This document shows positions 22,820-34,546 of a stretch of 64,000 bases of DNA, piece after piece. The DNA lies in NCBI GenBank assembly GCA_021234535.1, contig CM037833.1, forward strand, positions 4,284,397 through 4,348,396, in the 5' to 3' direction. Origin of the DNA: Stichopus chloronotus. Lineage: Eukaryota; Echinodermata; Holothuroidea; Aspidochirotida; Stichopodidae. Position numbers and translations under genes: made by a program. Below the pieces are notes generated by a model. That model was not told the origin of the DNA. It worked only from the letters and a program-made list of their open reading frames with translations, and made no database searches. Each line of letters begins with the position of its first letter. Within the stretch, counting starts at the first letter, position 1.

Positions 22820-23436
22820 GCAAAGAAAAAGAATGCATGAACCGGCTTATGTGAGTGTTGACTAGGCAAGCAATTGCGGTACAGTTTAATAGCTGAGAGC
22901 ACAGAAGATTAGGTTTCACGCCATTTTACCCCTGTGGGGAGGACTTGGAGGCCAGCGATGATGTTGAAGCGATGAAGGTTGGTTGGAGTGGAAAACAAAT
23001 CTTGCCCCATGACTACGGGGACAGAATCACACTATGGGCAGAAGGCAAGTACATGACCAAATAAAGTACATGCCTAAAACAGCAATTCGATCAACATAAT
23101 TCTCCAGCAGATTAATCATATATGTCATATTTTCATGGCTATTTGTAAAAAGTATCTTCATATTACGATTCTCAAACAGTGCGCCATATCTTTCATAAAT
23201 GTGGGATGCCACAGTACGTCCAATAAGTCACACTATAACTTGTGCTATGCGTCACACAAATCAATTGATGACCATCACATAAGGGTTCATGTCAATGAAG
23301 GACACTATAGTGTATACTAATTCTGTGCTCAATTGCTATTATAACAAGTGCAGAGGGAAGTCTAATTGGAAAAAATTGAGATAGTGTGGAGGAATTGAAA
23401 ATGTTTATTCTTCGTGGTCCCAAAATGTCACATAAG
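22820..23436. other. No gene seen
   Basis: Interior of the TTGTCTC element after the MITE. I see no coding signal. Confidence 0.35.
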
Positions 23437-23572
23437 TCATGAGCATGCTTTTTGTCCCATGTAAAGAAATGCAGTACCGTACAGCAATAATTTTCCTTCG
23501 CTAATGGTACTGTCAAATTAAGTGAACTCAAGAATGTTTTGCGGTTTTTGAATGTCATCCCACATCTCCTCT
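23437..23572 (-). pseudogene. Broken frame in the TTGTCTC element
   Basis: On the minus strand, after an AG at the end of TTGGAAAGAATTTTCAG, one reads EMWDDIQKPQNILEFT, a stop, then FDSTISEGKLLLYGTAFLYM. This has the texture of real protein interrupted by one stop, and may be a transposase remnant. Family not recognised. It lies opposite in strand to the HTH frame at 22187. Confidence 0.3.
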
Positions 23573-24087
23573 GAAAATTCTTTCCAAGCGGGAATCCATT
23601 TTCAAAGCTTACTTTTGTCATAAATGTAGGATATAGCAATAAAGTTAATGAATCATGCACTATACAGCAGCTTAAAAGTTGCTACGTCTGATGTGACCTT
23701 TGTTACTTTACTTTCATTTTAATGACAGCAGAGAATATCCATTACAATAACCAATGTGAAAGTCAGTATGTAAGTAATTAAGAGTCGAACTGTAGCCCCA
23801 AGAAAAGAAATTCTGACACTGTGCAACATTCCATGCCATCGCAAAACCAGCAATAGCTAAACACAATTCCAATGGATGTTCATTCAGGATTTCACATTCT
23901 GAATGAAGTAGAACTTTTAATGAGCCGAACTGTTGGGAGACGGACTGCATTGAGACGAACTTTAATGTAGCAAACTTTAATGAGACAACCTTAAATGAAG
24001 CAAACGTACATCAGACAATCTACAAGGAGACAAACCAAAAAGGAGACAAAGTGAAATGAGACAACGAAATAAGTTGAGACAAACTAC

Positions 24088-24617
24088 CAGGCCTTACTTC
24101 ATCTCTCCCCAGCACAGTCAAAAGGACGCCTCACCCTCCCTGTGTTATGGAACATGCAGGATGAATTGCTAGCCCATGTAAGTAGTTTGGAATCTTTGGG
24201 GATAAGTGGGGAAAAGTATAGGTTCTTCCTGACTCCGGTCATTCTTAGTTGTCTTCCTCAGGACATTCGCATGGAGTGGGCTCGTGAGGGCGAAGGGAGA
24301 GAAAGTGACCTTGATTTTCTCCTCAAATTCCTAAAACAGGAGTTGCAGCGTCGAGAGAGATCAGATGTTTTCAAAAGTGTTTCATCAGTGGAAAAGGTCA
24401 TCGAAGCAGTAAATGTTGGGATATATTACGATTGTCTGTGGCCGACCGGCACCAAGCAATATCTCGTGCTAAGTTGTGTTTTCGATGTTTGAGTAGTGAT
24501 CATTTTGCCAAGAAATGCAGAGCGCTGTGTTCACATTGTAAAGGCAAACATCACGAAATGTGTTGCAAAAGCAAGTGGGATGCCATAGATATTAACAAAA
24601 CCACCGACACGCAATGA
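24088..24617 (+). pseudogene. BEL/Pao gag, C-terminal part with zinc knuckle
   Basis: Gag resumes with ALLHLSPAQSKGRLTLPVLW and VSSLESLGISGEKYRFFLTP, PQDIRMEWAREGEG. After a frame change near 24430 the knuckle follows: CFRCLSSDHFAKKC, then CSHCKGKHHEMCC. These are Cys/His nucleic-acid-binding motifs of BEL gag. The frame stops soon after. Confidence 0.72.
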
Positions 24618-24684
24618 AAGTGCCATTCCCAATCCACAGCCATCATCTGTACGCCGTGATCTAACACCAGAATCTGCCCCATTT

Positions 24685-25140
24685 GTGCCGCAGGGGCCGA
24701 TGACCACTGAAAGGGCCAGAGTTCCTCCAGACCGGTCCTATATTTCATCTAAACTAGTTCAAAGGGTGGGACCAAAGTGGTTGACAACAGAATCCCTTTC
24801 ATACTCGGCATTTGGAGCTGGTGTTGGGAGTGGGGAAACTGAGAGAAATGTGTATGAAGTTGGGTTGCAGGGATCCAAGTGTAGAACAGGTAGTGGTAGT
24901 AATCACATCCTCCAAGCTGTGGAGGTTCCAGTTATTTGTGCTCGCCCTAAGGTTCCAAATAAGTTCATCCAAAATTTGGGTCCTTTGCAATGTGCAGATG
25001 ACTATGAGGATGACAGACAGGTCACCATAGACATATTGGTTGGTTTGGATTTTTATTGGTCCTTTGTAAAACAGGGCATAGTCAGAATGTCAAATGGTCC
25101 TGTCGCCCAAGAGACACGTACCAGAACAGGCCTTGCATAA
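24685..25140 (+). pseudogene. BEL/Pao protease region
   Basis: The frame carries the BEL protease-type stretch: YISSKLVQRVGPKWLTTESL, ETERNVYEVGLQG, ILQAVEVPVICARPKVPN and then DDRQVTIDILVGLDFYWSFV with KQGIVRMSNGPVAQET. The catalytic DTGS-type motif upstream is eroded. It ends at 25140 and continues in a shifted frame into the polymerase. Confidence 0.65.
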
Positions 25141-25983
25141 GTTTTGGGATTTAGAAATAGTTGGTATTAGAATTAATGAAAAGCCACCGGTTGATCACAT
25201 TCTTAAAAGGTTTTCTGCATCTATTCAGTTTAGGGACAATAGATACACTGTAGCATTACCCTGGAAGTCAGATGTTGATCGTTCAAGGTTATTGAACAAT
25301 GAAAGGTTAGCTATGAAGCGCACTGACCGACAGGCTCACAAGCTGTCTCAAGATCCTAAATTAGAGAAAGTCAGTACAATAACGCTTTGATAGAAATGGA
25401 GGAGAGTGGGGTCATAGAGGAGGTGCCGAATTCAGAGTTAGTTAGCCCGTATCCTACACACTATATGCCTCATCGCCCTGTAGTGCGGGACAGTAGTGTA
25501 TCTACCAAGGTGAGACCAGTTTTCGATGCCTCGGCTAAAGGGGTTAATGGCATCTCTCTTAATGATTGCCTCGATGAGGGTCCATGTCTGCTGCCAGATT
25601 TAGTGAGCATTCTGGTCCGGTTCAGGAGGTGGCAGATAGCCCTTGTTTCAGATATTTGTAAGGCTTTTTTACAGATTAATCTGCAAATTGAAGATAGAGA
25701 TGCTCACAGGTTTTTCTGGAAAATAGGAAACAATGTAAGAGTTATGAGGTTTACTAGGGTTCCCTTTGGAAATTGTGCAAGTCCCTTCCTGCTGAATGCA
25801 ACAGTTAAGCATCACTTGTCCACAGTCCCTCCTTCCCATACAGTTGATGAATTGACAGAAAATCTGTATGTGGATGATTGGTTGTCGGGGGAAGACAAAG
25901 AAAGGGATGCTTTGGATATGTTCACGGAGGCTCAAGGAATTATGGCTTCAGCTGGTATGCTTGTCAAAGTGGAAGACAAATAG
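25141..25983 (+). pseudogene. BEL/Pao reverse transcriptase
   Basis: Two frames joined by a shift near 25388 carry FWDLEIVGIRINEKP, RYTVALPWKSDVDRSRL, then VRPVFDASAKGVNGISLNDC, LVSDICKAFLQINLQIEDRD and FTRVPFGNCASPFLLNATVK. The catalytic box is YVDDW in LTENLYVDDWLSG. These are the usual BEL/Pao polymerase motifs in order. A stop at 25981-25983 ends the frame. Confidence 0.8.
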
Positions 25984-26402
25984 TGAGTCAGTGGCAAACA
26001 AGATCTTCAAAGAGTCTAGTGGAAAGTATTTAGAGAGTGAATCTATCAAGGTTTTGGGATTAGGTTGGCAAGCATCAAAAGACAGTTTTGAGTTTAGTGG
26101 GTTTGAGGTTCCCAGTGACTAGTTCTGAGTATTATTGCCCGAATGTTTGACCCTCTGGGTTTTTTGGCACCCTTTGTAATGATGGCCAAAATAATCTTCC
26201 AACAGTTGTGGCAAAGTGGTGTTGGATGGGATACATTGGCACCACAAGAGTTGAGGGAGGATTTTCTACGTTGGGTTGAAGGGTTGAGGTCTATTTGTCA
26301 GTTGTCTATTGAAAGACGCTATTTTGGGTCATACGCTTGGTCAGGTTTGCAGGGGCTAGAGTTACATGCATTTGGGGATGCCTCAGAGAAAGACTATGGA
26401 AC
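25984..26402 (+). pseudogene. BEL/Pao connection and RNase H start, truncated
   Basis: Frames give LESESIKVLGLGWQASKDSF, then after a stop MFDPLGFLAPFVMMAKIIFQ, LWQSGVGWDTLAPQELREDF and LELHAFGDASEKDYG, the first RNase H Asp motif. The coding sequence then ends abruptly in an A-rich run and passes into LTR sequence. The remainder of RNase H and the whole integrase are deleted. Confidence 0.72.
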
Positions 26403-26520
26403 AGAAAAGAAAAAAAAAGGTTTAGGGCCTCACCCAGTGACGTTGTAATTTGTTCAGGAACCTCTCGGCGAAATAAACTAGTTGAACCAGGAAGAACTGT
26501 CTTATGTACTACTACGTGAC
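26403..26520 (+). repeat. BEL/Pao 3' LTR fragment
   Basis: From GAAAAGAAAA the sequence matches the right half of the 5' LTR, including TTGTAATTTGTTCAGGAACC and the AATAAA signal. The A-rich GAAAAGAAAA stretch is present at the same place in the 5' LTR, so the deletion probably ran between two such runs. Confidence 0.7.
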
Positions 26521-29323
26521 TTCCATTTAGGACATGTTTCCGAACATCACGTTTTGAAAGGGAAACTCTATATTCGTTTATGTACAGTTTTTGTTTTGAT
26601 CCATACACATTAAGTGTTGTACAATCCAGCAGCAACAGAGTCACTCATGTATGTGTTAAAACGTATTCTTTCATGTTTGTTGTCCAAGTGTCTATGTTGA
26701 ACTACACTGCAGAGTTTCGGTGTTCAAAAAAAAATCACTCGATATTTGTGGTGATAATTTTCATGCAGTTAATGCTACAATTGTAGATTGGATGTGATTA
26801 AAGATCTTAAACAGAAGTAAAAGTTCTGTACTATTCCTTTAAGGTAGCCCTCACGTATATCCAAAGCGCATCTGCATTGATTTGTGTTTCTGCATAGTTT
26901 TCCCACGTGAGACACTTCATGAGTGTAACACATTTCTTTCTTCACGTATCTTTCTTACTTCGTGTTACTGCTTGGAGCAAGTGCTTCCTTGTAACTGGTT
27001 CACCTCCAGGAAAAGATTTTTTTGTGAGGGGATGTTATGAAGTTATCTTCCCGTTCTTTAATTATTCTTCTAGAAATCGACATCCTGTCCTTGTTATTAT
27101 TAAACATCAGAGGTCTGGGAAATAGTATCCTATAATCCGTTGCCCCAGGCTCTCTCTGATTCATCACAGGGTACCGCATTTACCGTCTTACAAACAATGG
27201 AGTTAGTTTACATTACTACCGGACGTAATCTTTCAGTGGTAGAGATTTACGTTTGCAACTTCCGAGGTCATTAAATATAACGGGCGTGGGAAGTTCTTCA
27301 TCGAGAGAGCAGAGAACAGAAATAGACACGAGAGGGTTACAACATGTAAGAGAAATAAAGAAGTTCACATGAACTGAACAGAATCCATCTTTGTCTTGAG
27401 CCAACACGACAATATATGCTACTGGAAGAAACTCAAACACTTTAAGCTCATATTTGACTTGTTGGTGACTGGTGCGTTCATACTATTTTTGGGTGGGGGT
27501 CAAAGCTAATTTCCCAAATCAACAGAGATCAAGTACCAAAAACATGTGGTAAAGTTTGTATAGTGCATGAGTGATGTCCTCCTTTATTCTCCACTTACTC
27601 TCCAATTTTCGGAGCTAAATCCTTCATTGTTCGTGCGGAAAATGAATTATGGCTACGACTACCTCATTCATTGAAGGCAAGGCATTACTGGTAGGAACTT
27701 TCTATGTGTTCGGGATGGAATATCCGAAAGGTTCCAAGGATGTGGTCAAGCTATCAAGATGTGTCTCCACCTCATTAATCAAATTGGAGGGATGGAGCAC
27801 ACGCGACTCATAAGATGAAAATTTTCTGCTATAAACCGAGTGGACTGCAGTGGGGTAAATGATGAAAGTCGATTACTGTGACGTATGGTGTGGTTTCAAA
27901 GGTGTCCTTATTTAATGTTATTGCTTTCTTCATAGAACGAAAGTTGTATAAAATTATGAAAATTGTATAATATTATGACATATTTGCCATTTGCTTAAGA
28001 AGTGGGTAGCATGAGTGGCGTTGCGTCCAGTTCTGTTTATAGAAAGAAAGAGCTCTTATTAAACAAAGTGATAGGGCTACTCACTTGTACTCAGTGAGTG
28101 ATAAAACCAAAAGTGTGTGAAATATGGAACCAGTGCATACTTAAGTGCATAATATGGGAAACTGAGTACTTGTTCCCTCACTGTGGGATATTCAACCAGA
28201 ACGCAGAAATGCATTGTGGGTTCGATGATCTTTTTAAGAGAATTTTTTTCTGAATCTTTATATGAAATATGAGATCTGCACACGTTTTGCTTTCTGGACA
28301 TTATATCTACATGGTCACAATTTGACCCTTGTTGACATTGAATGACCTTTTACCTCCATTAAAGACCAATTGGGTCTTGTGCTCAATTTGCAAAAAAATG
28401 TCTATGAATGTGTTCCTACAAATTCCATCTGGTTGTCGCACAGACACGTTACCTGTGCACAGATGTTTATCTTAAATGTTGTTAACCACACACAGCCCTC
28501 TGGAATAAGAAAAATAGCTACAGCCAATAAAATGGTTTTACCTCGGCTATAGTTACTTTTACCACGTCATGTTTTCATCAATGGCGGGAAAATATCCACT
28601 TAATCAGCCCTGAAAAAGTATGCAGTAGTTTTCTTTTTAACGAAATAGTGAGGAATCCAGATCCAGTGGTCAGTGCCAAACACATGAAGGGGGGGGGGGA
28701 GGATCTAAGAGGTAATGTCATTTGAAGTAGAACATTTAGGAGTGCCATAGAATTCTTTTAACCCATACCTTGGGACTATGAGCCAATATGATTGAGCTTG
28801 GTCTCAAATGCTTAGGAGTTGTTGGTTTGTCTTTTAAGTTGAATGTACAAAGTTTTAGTGTAAAATATGCCATCCTGTTCCTGATGACCCAATATAAGCT
28901 AAGCAAATATATAAGACAACATAAAGCACATTTTCAAGCAATTTGGATCAAAATTTACTTCAAAATCTTAGTCTAGTCTGTTCCCCTACTGTAAGTGTAA
29001 GGCACAACAATTAGAAATACATGTGTTGGTTAGGCTCTATCACAGTGTCTATGTTTATATGTTAGTCTACAGAGAGTCCCGAGAAAGTTTGCGAAAATAA
29101 TGCGGATTGCTAATGTTTTTGGCACTTTTGACCGATTGCGGAATTTGGTACGTTCGACGTTCCTGAACAGGTGATAGTAAGTACAGTAGCAAGATGTATC
29201 AAACTTCGTGCATTTAACGTAAAAAGGCTTGGAATTTTTAGCTATTGTAAATTCAAAATCCCCATAGATCATTATCTTGTTTTTGCAAGTCTAAATTCCA
29301 ATTTTAATAGTAATTTCAAGTAT
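26521..29323. other. No firm gene
   Basis: Two minus frames have some protein texture. 27216-27416 lies after a good acceptor and starts AYIVVLAQDKDGFCSVH. 28078-28301 starts MSRKQNVCRSHISYKDSEKN and runs to a GTGAGT donor. Neither shows a domain or a matching partner exon. A run of nine or more G lies near 28690, and one short inverted GGTCA-repeat piece (TGACCTTTTACCTCC) at 28300-28365. Confidence 0.3.
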
Positions 29324-29351
29324 ACCGGAAGTAGCTGAGGAACCTTCAAAA
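29324..29351 (+). promoter_or_regulatory. ETS-type site before a start codon
   Basis: ACCGGAAGT (29324-29332) is a full ETS-family binding motif. It lies 20 bases before AAAAATGGCGCC, which resembles the YY1-type ATGGCG start found in many housekeeping promoters. This supports a transcription and translation start here. Confidence 0.4.
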
Positions 29352-32300
29352 ATGGCGCCTGGAGGAGGAAAAGTCGCGGTAAGAATGAAGCGTGATGGTA
29401 AGAGTTCTGTAGAAATAGCTGGGCTACTCGGGAGTAGTACAAGGTGGGTTGATTTCCTTCTGATTGTTTCCACAAATTAACTGAATAGATACATTTCAAC
29501 CACGCATCTCGGTTAAAATACTCAACTTTTTCAGTGAACAAGAAAGTCAAGAGTCTTAGTGATTCCTTGCCACTAATACGTGCAATATACTGCAGTAACC
29601 ACAGGCTACCAGATGAAGCCAAGAATTCTCTAGCCTGCACAGGAACAGGAGCTATATACACTCATATGACAGTTGAAGTGATTGCTAATGGCTTTGGAAA
29701 CTAAGTGAGCAATAAATAAAACAAGCATGATATCAAATACTGTACTGCTGATTCGTGGACTAAATACTGTAGAAACTTAAATGTTTATCATTATAAATCA
29801 AAGACTACAGCAACTACACGTGATAACCTGACTACAGGTGAAAGTTTTCGAACTGGAACTTCCTAAATGTGCAAGTTCGAGAACTGTCAGTTTCCCTTCT
29901 TGAGATATCATGATCACAAGATTCTCAGTGCTTGACCTCTGGTGACCTCAGATGACCTTCGACCTCCATCTAAAACAATAGGGTTCTTCCTCTCACTATA
30001 ACATATTGCGTTAACAAGGTTTTCAGTGTCTGACCCTTGTGACCCCAGTTGACCTTTGAACCCCCTCTCTCCCCCTTCCTCTTCACATAGGGCATCTGTG
30101 TACCAAGTTTGAGAAACGTCACAAACACACATACATCCACACATACATCCACACATCCATCCATACATACATACACATACACATACAGCCACACACACAT
30201 ACATCCACACATACATCCACACACACATCCACACACACACATACATACACACACATACATACACACACATACATACATACATACATACATACATAGTCCA
30301 AGCCCTTATGCGGAATAAAGTGGGTAGGCGTCACAGGAAAGTGGCAAAGCTTCTCAATCAGAGTGACCAGTACAGGGCAAGGAATTTCACTGTCAGTCCA
30401 AACACTGTTGTCAGGTATGTGACGTCCACTCCTCACGCACGAAGAGCAGCACCGGAGGAAGTGGATACGGAACAAATTTGTGGATGGGACACTGGCATCA
30501 CAGAGGAAGAGAGAAGCGATAATGTGGACATATGAATCGTGGATCGAGCTCTTCCCTGAGACGAATCGCCAAAACGAACGGGTTCGGACTAAACACATTG
30601 ACGATGTTCCAGTGAAGCGGACCATCAAGAATGCTCCAAAGCTACTGGTCGCAGGGGCCATGACGGCACATGGCGTATAAGAGCTGCACATTGTTCCAGC
30701 TAAGCAATAAATGGGTAGTACTACAGGAAGAATATCGTGGAAAAGGTTTACAAACCAGCCTTGCATGACCCAACTGTTTGCCCAAACCCAAAGGAAGTCA
30801 TCTTCATGCAGGACGGTGCACCAGGATGGTGCCGACAAAACTTCCCAAAGTTCTGGCAAAAGAATGAGTGGCCAGGCAACTCACCAGACTTGAACCCTGT
30901 TGAGAAACTTTGGGCTATCCTAAAAGAAGCCGTGTATGAAACTCCATACTGCACCAGAAGGGCCCAACTTGAGGACCGTGTTGAAAGGTGTTGGCGGTCA
31001 TCAAGTCATCGACATTGAGGGCGCTTGTCAACAATTACTGGGTGGAGCAAGTCCGAAAGGTCTTCCAAAAGGATGGCGACAATTTTTGAAGGACAGAAGA
31101 CACATGGCACAAAAGTTAAGCCATATAAACCTAATTTCTCATGTGGTACCATCACATTAGGTAGGTGAGACATCAATTCTGACACACCGTATACACCAAT
31201 GCATGATTACAAAGGTTACGTTTATCATCGAAACCCACAATGAGAGATATTAGACGGAAACAGTATTCACCTTCTTTCCCAATGCAAATTTCCTGCTGGC
31301 ATACAAGTACAAATGTTCAGCAAATTTTCCGAAAGCATGTACGCCTACGTTGCAACTTGTGTGCGTAACTTGTGATTGCGTGCGTAGGTAAAAAGTGAAA
31401 ACATTGAAATTTAATTTCCAAAAGTCTGCTAAGGCTTTTAATGGCACCATTCACACAATCTGGGAAAATAAATAGGTTTCAGTTGGTTAATTATGCCATA
31501 TGATTAAGAAAAAACGTATAATAATGACGATAATGTGTTGTGGTTGACAGTTTCTATTCAAATGAACGGTGTGCTTTGTTGAACAAGCCAATGGGAATAG
31601 TATTGAATATTCAGTTAGTCAAAACAACTCAGGATCACTGACACCTCAATTTTGTGTTTGGTTCGAAGGTCATTTGTCAATTTTGCTTCCTTTGATCAAA
31701 TACTACAATTCCCGATACCGATCAAGGAGCGACGACTTGAGTAGTATGTTTTTGATACACTAGTGAGACCTGTACTGTTGTATATTCATTATGTAGGCGC
31801 GATTAGATGAAGAACCGTTAGTTTTCAAGTATGATTTCCGTTTTTTTACTGTTCTTATGCCAATCCCGTTGATTTTCAAAGTAGTTACTTCCATTTTCCT
31901 TTATTGAAAGACTTTAAACGAAATACATTGCTTGAATGGGCTACAAAAATGAATTCTTATAAAGACTAAGTCCAACAAGTTCAGCTTTCACTAGAATATA
32001 ATCAACAAGGTTTGCTTAATTCCACATAGCTGGACCCAGTCTGCTTAAACCAGAGCAAGAATTGCCGAGCACATGGTTCATCAAGAGGCAACACCTCCAA
32101 TTATCATAAGGCACCAAACAATGCCATTGACGCGTGTATTGCCACAGCAGCAATAAATGGCCTCTTGGATGAGGGAAGAAGCTTTTCCTATGTATAGCAG
32201 TATCATGTGAACCTGAAGATCATTCTTGAGCCTGAGCGTTTTTGAAGCGCATATCATAAACTTATTAAGACTACAATTCTTTAATTACCTTCAAATTTAC

Positions 32301-34546
32301 CTTCAGACTGCAATATCATGGCCTAAGTGAAGATTAATTAATCTTTTCATTTGGTTGCAGTCATGTGCTGCTTCTGTGCCACCGTCTGCCTCCGGCAATG
32401 CCCTCCCTGGACCATCTGGGGTAAGTCTTGTCATGGGACATTTCGTATATATGTATATATACATATAGCAAGTGACATATAAGCTAAACTATTCCAGTAA
32501 ACACAAATATGCACATTTATATCTAACACACACAACACTATCATGACTACATAGATTTCTCTTTCCATAAAAAAAAAGAAAATTAAATTGATAGGGGCTA
32601 ATCAGTTGTCAGGGACAGACAATTTTTTAATGTTGATAACGTGAAGGAGGGCGAAAAATATTTGCGTGGAATTTCACGAAATTTATGTGTCATGGACGGA
32701 CAGCTAAGGTCAAGCACATACGTTTATGATTCCCATCAAATATGACTTTGGCAGTGATTTACAGTGACTACAGACACTGTCATCACACTGTCCAGGTTAC
32801 ACTTGCACACAATTAGTTCGGGTGCACTTCTGTGCAGTCAAAAAGTTGCTTATTTTGTGAATTGCTCTCAGTAACTGAGTGACAGTGTATGGTAGATATT
32901 TTTAGAGCAAAATGTAGGTTTAACAGTTTTCGATGCTTGTTTACTCCACTTTCCAATAGGGGTGTTTTCATGGATGAAATTAGAATAAGGTTAAATGTCC
33001 GTCAATGACATGAATATTCAAAAATATCCCATTCTTAAAATGGCACATTCCAGCATATCTGGCCCCTATTTTCTACACCTTTGTCCCGGTAAGTACTTAT
33101 GTATGTCATGAAAGAACAAATATCCCGGAATTTGTTTTCATTGGTGTAACAGCGACAAAAAACAAGGACACCATCCCTTCTTTTTGGAGATCAAATGGAG
33201 CAGCAGATGATGTAAGTTATGAAGTAAAATGAGCACTTCTATGGCCTATTTCTAACCATTGAACCCTACTTTTGTTACAAAATCTGTAGAGAAAGAATTT
33301 CACAGTTTTATAAAAGCCCTCTTCCAAATGCTTCTTCATTTGATCATGAAACTGCGACCTCAAGCAGTACTTCCATGATTCGCTGGAGGGGGACTGATGG
33401 AACATGTAAGCATCCATAGTAAAAACAAGGTTTTCAGATTTTTCCCGGAGACAACCTTTGACCTCTACCCAAAACAATAGGGCAAGCAATCTTAATGTGG
33501 CGTTTTTGCTTTTCCTGTGCCGCTTTCAGTTGTTTTCGTTTCTGTGCCGTCACAGAAACAGAGTTTTGCCCCCATTATGTCAAATCATAGCAACCACTGA
33601 AGGTAGTATCACTACACCAAATTATTATCATCAACAGTACAGTATACAAGAGAATATGTACGGACGGACTACACAAGTTGCAAAATTGAATGAAACGAGC
33701 ACTGACGTTTCAGTCCGAACTTTACTGAAAATTTTTGAAAATTTTGATAACCACTACCAAAATAACAATGCTTATTTACATCCAACAACTATGTAACCTC
33801 ACACTTTTTGTAATTGTTCCCCGTGCTTTTGTACTGACTGTGGGCATAAGGATAAATGAACGTTCACAAGTTCCCCACCCTCATCTAACATCTCATTTCT
33901 ATGTGACACATTGGGAAGCTCTTAGTTTGACCAACGATCAATCACTAGCCGACTAAACAGGTTGGGAAGAATTGAAATAATGTTAATTCCCATGAAAGAG
34001 ATCAATTTGATCATTTATTGTCCCCACACACGGCAAGTACCTCAGGGCAATATAGCGTTTCAGCTAGAACACCAACCTGTACTGCCGCATTACTCAATTA
34101 TTATCATCATTAGAAGGATCGCTATGCAGAATTCCGTGCCATGTAACAACCCCTCCCCCAACTCCTCAAAGTGATTATGTGATCCTTTATCTTTCAGATC
34201 TAGACACTTGTCATTACTGCAGTGCATATGTGTGCTATTTCTGTGATGCAATGCTTTTCAATTTTAAGTCACCCTCAAACACAGACAATCAATCGAACAT
34301 GATGATATTTGGGCGTTTGTTTTGCATGTACATTTTACAACTAACTTTTTGTTTACATCCCTTTGACAGGTGAAGGCCATACATGGGGAGAATGAATGGA
34401 TGCGCAAGTGGTCACTGCAGCAGTTATTTGATAAAATTAGACACCTCTGTCACAGGAACTCTGCACCAACTTGTCCTTGTCTCTCTCTCAAAAACGTCAC
34501 GAGAAATTGTATAGCTTGTCCATTGATTGACAGTCATGAAGAATGA
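29352..34546 (+). CDS. Rightward spliced orphan gene
   Basis: Exons proposed: 29352-29378 (MAPGGGKVA, donor GTAAGA), 32030-32191 (after TTCCACATAG; KNCRAHGSSRGNTSNYHKAP and AIDACIATAAINGLLDEGRS), 32361-32420 (strong acceptor TTTGGTTGCAG, donor GTAAGT; SCAASVPPSASGNALPGPSG), 33153-33211 (donor GTAAGT; RQKTRTPSLLFGDQMEQQM) and 34370-34546 (acceptor after TTTACATCCCTTTGACAG; AIHGENEWMRKWSLQQLFDK to a stop). The first four join in phase. The last needs two bridging exons; candidates 33555-33601 and 34197-34229 (LDTCHYCSAY) fit by phase but are weak. Alternatively the 33153 exon, read as TKNKDTIPSFWRSNGAADD, joins the last exon directly. The long first intron holds a GGTCA repeat and a Tc1/mariner relic. 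The first 31 codons could instead be a transposase HTH. No domain recognised. Confidence 0.4.
29915..30300 (-). repeat. GGTCA-type repeat (inverted) with ACAT/ACATCC microsatellite
   Basis: The left part has TGACCTCAGATGACCTTCGA and TTGACCTTTGAACC, inverse forms of the GGTCA pairs. It continues into about 175 bases of CACACATACATCCACACATA. The combination of microsatellite and GGTCA unit also occurs at 13130-13800 and 55600-55790, so the two belong together. A long minus frame (30119-30859) through it is low-complexity. Confidence 0.75.
30303..31110 (+). pseudogene. Tc1/mariner transposase relic
   Basis: Three frames in turn give RRHRKVAKLLNQSDQYRARN (second DNA-binding helix region), TYESWIELFPETNRQN (first catalytic Asp eroded: DESW to YESW), then KEVIFMQDGAPGWCRQNF (second Asp) and NEWPGNSPDLNPVEKLWAIL (third acidic motif, D or E). 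The spacing between second and third motif is short because about eight residues usually present after DGAP are gone. Frameshifts and stops make it inactive. It lies in intron 1 of the proposed gene at 29352. Confidence 0.72.
31111..32029. other. No gene seen
   Basis: Right flank of the Tc1 relic and intron sequence. Frames at 31250 (minus) and 31569 (plus) have no domain or splice support. Confidence 0.4.
33499..33552 (+). repeat. LINE 3' tail fragment
   Basis: GCGTTTTTGCTTTTCCTGTG and TTTCTGTGCCGT match the tail of the LINE at 18900-18958 in the same order and spacing. It follows directly an inverted GGTCA piece (ACAACCTTTGACCTCTACCC, from 33452). It supplies the pyrimidine tract of a possible acceptor at 33554. 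Confidence 0.55.

Larger units (their letters stand above)
21985..24087. mobile_element. 2.1-kb element with mirrored TTGTCTC arrays in BEL gag
   Basis: The ends are inverted: GTAGTTTGTCTCTACTTATT on the left and its inverse on the right with one change. Inside, words of the type GTTTGTCTCATT recur about five times in the first 100 bases. Their inverse (AATGAGACAAAC and variants) recurs about eleven times every 14-16 bases in the last 180. The interior holds an HTH-like frame on plus, a broken frame on minus, and a nested TTAA MITE. No target duplication was found. It looks like a DNA transposon of a type I cannot name. Confidence 0.6.

Noticed and set aside
29272..29661. 129-codon minus frame
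   Set aside because: No domain, no splice partner, and it overlaps the proposed promoter and first exon on the other strand.
30119..30859. 246-codon minus-strand frame
   Set aside because: More than a third is microsatellite (CVCMYVC-type repeats) and the rest is antisense to the Tc1 relic.
33217..33489. 90-codon minus frame with some protein texture
   Set aside because: No domain or acceptor of its own, and it lies in the proposed intron of the plus-strand gene next to repeat fragments.
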